Below are positions 5,452 to 5,849 of a stretch of 5,849 bases of DNA, in pieces (positions within the stretch are counted from its first letter, which is position 1; each line of letters begins with the position of its first letter). The notes beneath the pieces are model-generated. The model ran no database searches, was not told the origin of the DNA, and saw only the letters and a program-made list of their open reading frames with translations. Source of the DNA: VFMC01 sp031404435 (GTDB lineage: Bacteria; Actinomycetota; Acidimicrobiia; Acidimicrobiales; Ilumatobacteraceae); NCBI GenBank assembly GCA_031404435.1, contig JANNHO010000104.1:1-5849 (forward strand), given 5' to 3'. Position numbers and translations under genes: made by a program.

Positions 5452-5849
5452 TCAGGCTGTCTCGCCGGCGTCAAAGCCAGCGGAGGCGAGCGCTGCGGTT
5501 CGTTCTGGTGCTGCACGACCGGGCATCTCGGCACGATCCGCAAAGAGCGAGCGATCACCAGCACGCGCCAACTGATCCTCGACCGTTGCCGTAGCCGGTT
5601 CGGCTTGGGCGGGGCGACCAGATCGGTGGTGAGGTCGATATCGAGACGGTTCTCGAGACGTCAATCAACTTCGACGTCGCGCCGAGCACCCGCTCGGCGG
5701 TGGACATCACAGCATCCACCGAATCGGCCCAACCAGAGACGTACGGCACTTTGCACTGCTGCGAGTCCACGCCCAGCGACACTCGAGGACTTCGACTTCG
5801 ATGCCCAACCTGGTGTCGATCGCAAGCTGATCAACGAGCTCGGCACCTG
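5452..5849 (-). pseudogene. ArdC-like antirestriction/metallopeptidase C-terminal remnant, several frameshifts, runs off the window
   Basis: On the minus strand the reading enters from beyond the window end. The segment 5660-5749 reads VPYVSGWADSVDAVMSTAER then VLGATSKLID. This matches my recollection of the C-terminal helix of actinobacterial ArdC-type proteins, where an E-V-E-A-E-S-V-A-Y metal-site region is followed by a variable loop and P-Y-V-x-x-W-A. Just upstream, a GIEVE fragment is in one frame and SSSVA in another, like a damaged version of that metal-site segment. Downstream, ENRLDIDLTTDLVAPP (5607-5654) is in a second frame. AEPATATVEDQLARAGDRS and the end at 5452 are in a third. 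No single frame is open through all of them, so at least two indels are needed. ArdC proteins protect incoming plasmid DNA from restriction, so this points to a former mobile element. The zinc ligands proper (HExxH) would lie outside the window. The identification is from motif recall only. Confidence 0.45.

Noticed and set aside
5641..5660. TCGAGACG direct repeat with a 4-base spacer
   Set aside because: It is a short match within the broken ArdC-like region. It may mark where a frame break occurred but is too short to call a repeat element.

Overview
The window is GC-rich, roughly 65-70% by eye, with strong G/C bias at third codon positions, GTG starts, a lipoprotein of the type common in actinobacteria and a large ATP-binding LuxR regulator. 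This fits a high-GC actinobacterium; the class cannot be fixed from the window. There is no rRNA, CRISPR array, transposase, integrase or intact mobility gene.

Layout. A tRNA-Arg(CCG) gene lies at 32-104 (+). Next, on the minus strand, is a tight two-gene operon: a small DUF4242 (SCO4226-like) ferredoxin-fold protein (860-1147) and a lipoprotein with a DUF3558-like N-terminal motif (219-863). They are coupled by an ATGA overlap and a good internal ribosome binding site. A 102-base divergent intergenic region follows, with an inverted repeat and a -10 box placed so that the next gene may be read from a leaderless mRNA. That gene, 1250-4009 (+), is an intact 919-residue LAL-type (MalT-like) regulator with an N-terminal ATPase, a helical-repeat middle and a C-terminal LuxR helix-turn-helix.

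From 4101 to the window end, all convincing coding signal is on the minus strand and is broken. In order of transcription: an ArdC-like antirestriction/metallopeptidase C-terminus split over at least three frames (5452-5849); a 60-residue ORF (5206-5388); a short ORF broken by a 19-bp tandem duplication of its own ribosome-binding-site and start region (5015-5209); an AT-rich stretch with a palindrome; an unrecognised ~180-residue protein that becomes continuous only if one base is removed near 4490 (4325-4868); and a small DUF4258-like protein (4101-4328). Several neighbours keep 4-base ATGA/GTGA stop-start overlaps, as if a former operon, perhaps cargo of a plasmid or integrative element, is decaying or the assembly has local indels.

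The most interesting item is the pair at 4101-4868. Restoring one base gives an unknown protein whose stop overlaps the start of a DUF4258-like gene, which looks like a two-gene module. Its function is unknown, and a toxin-antitoxin reading is only a hypothesis. No complete new defence or mobile system can be claimed from this window.
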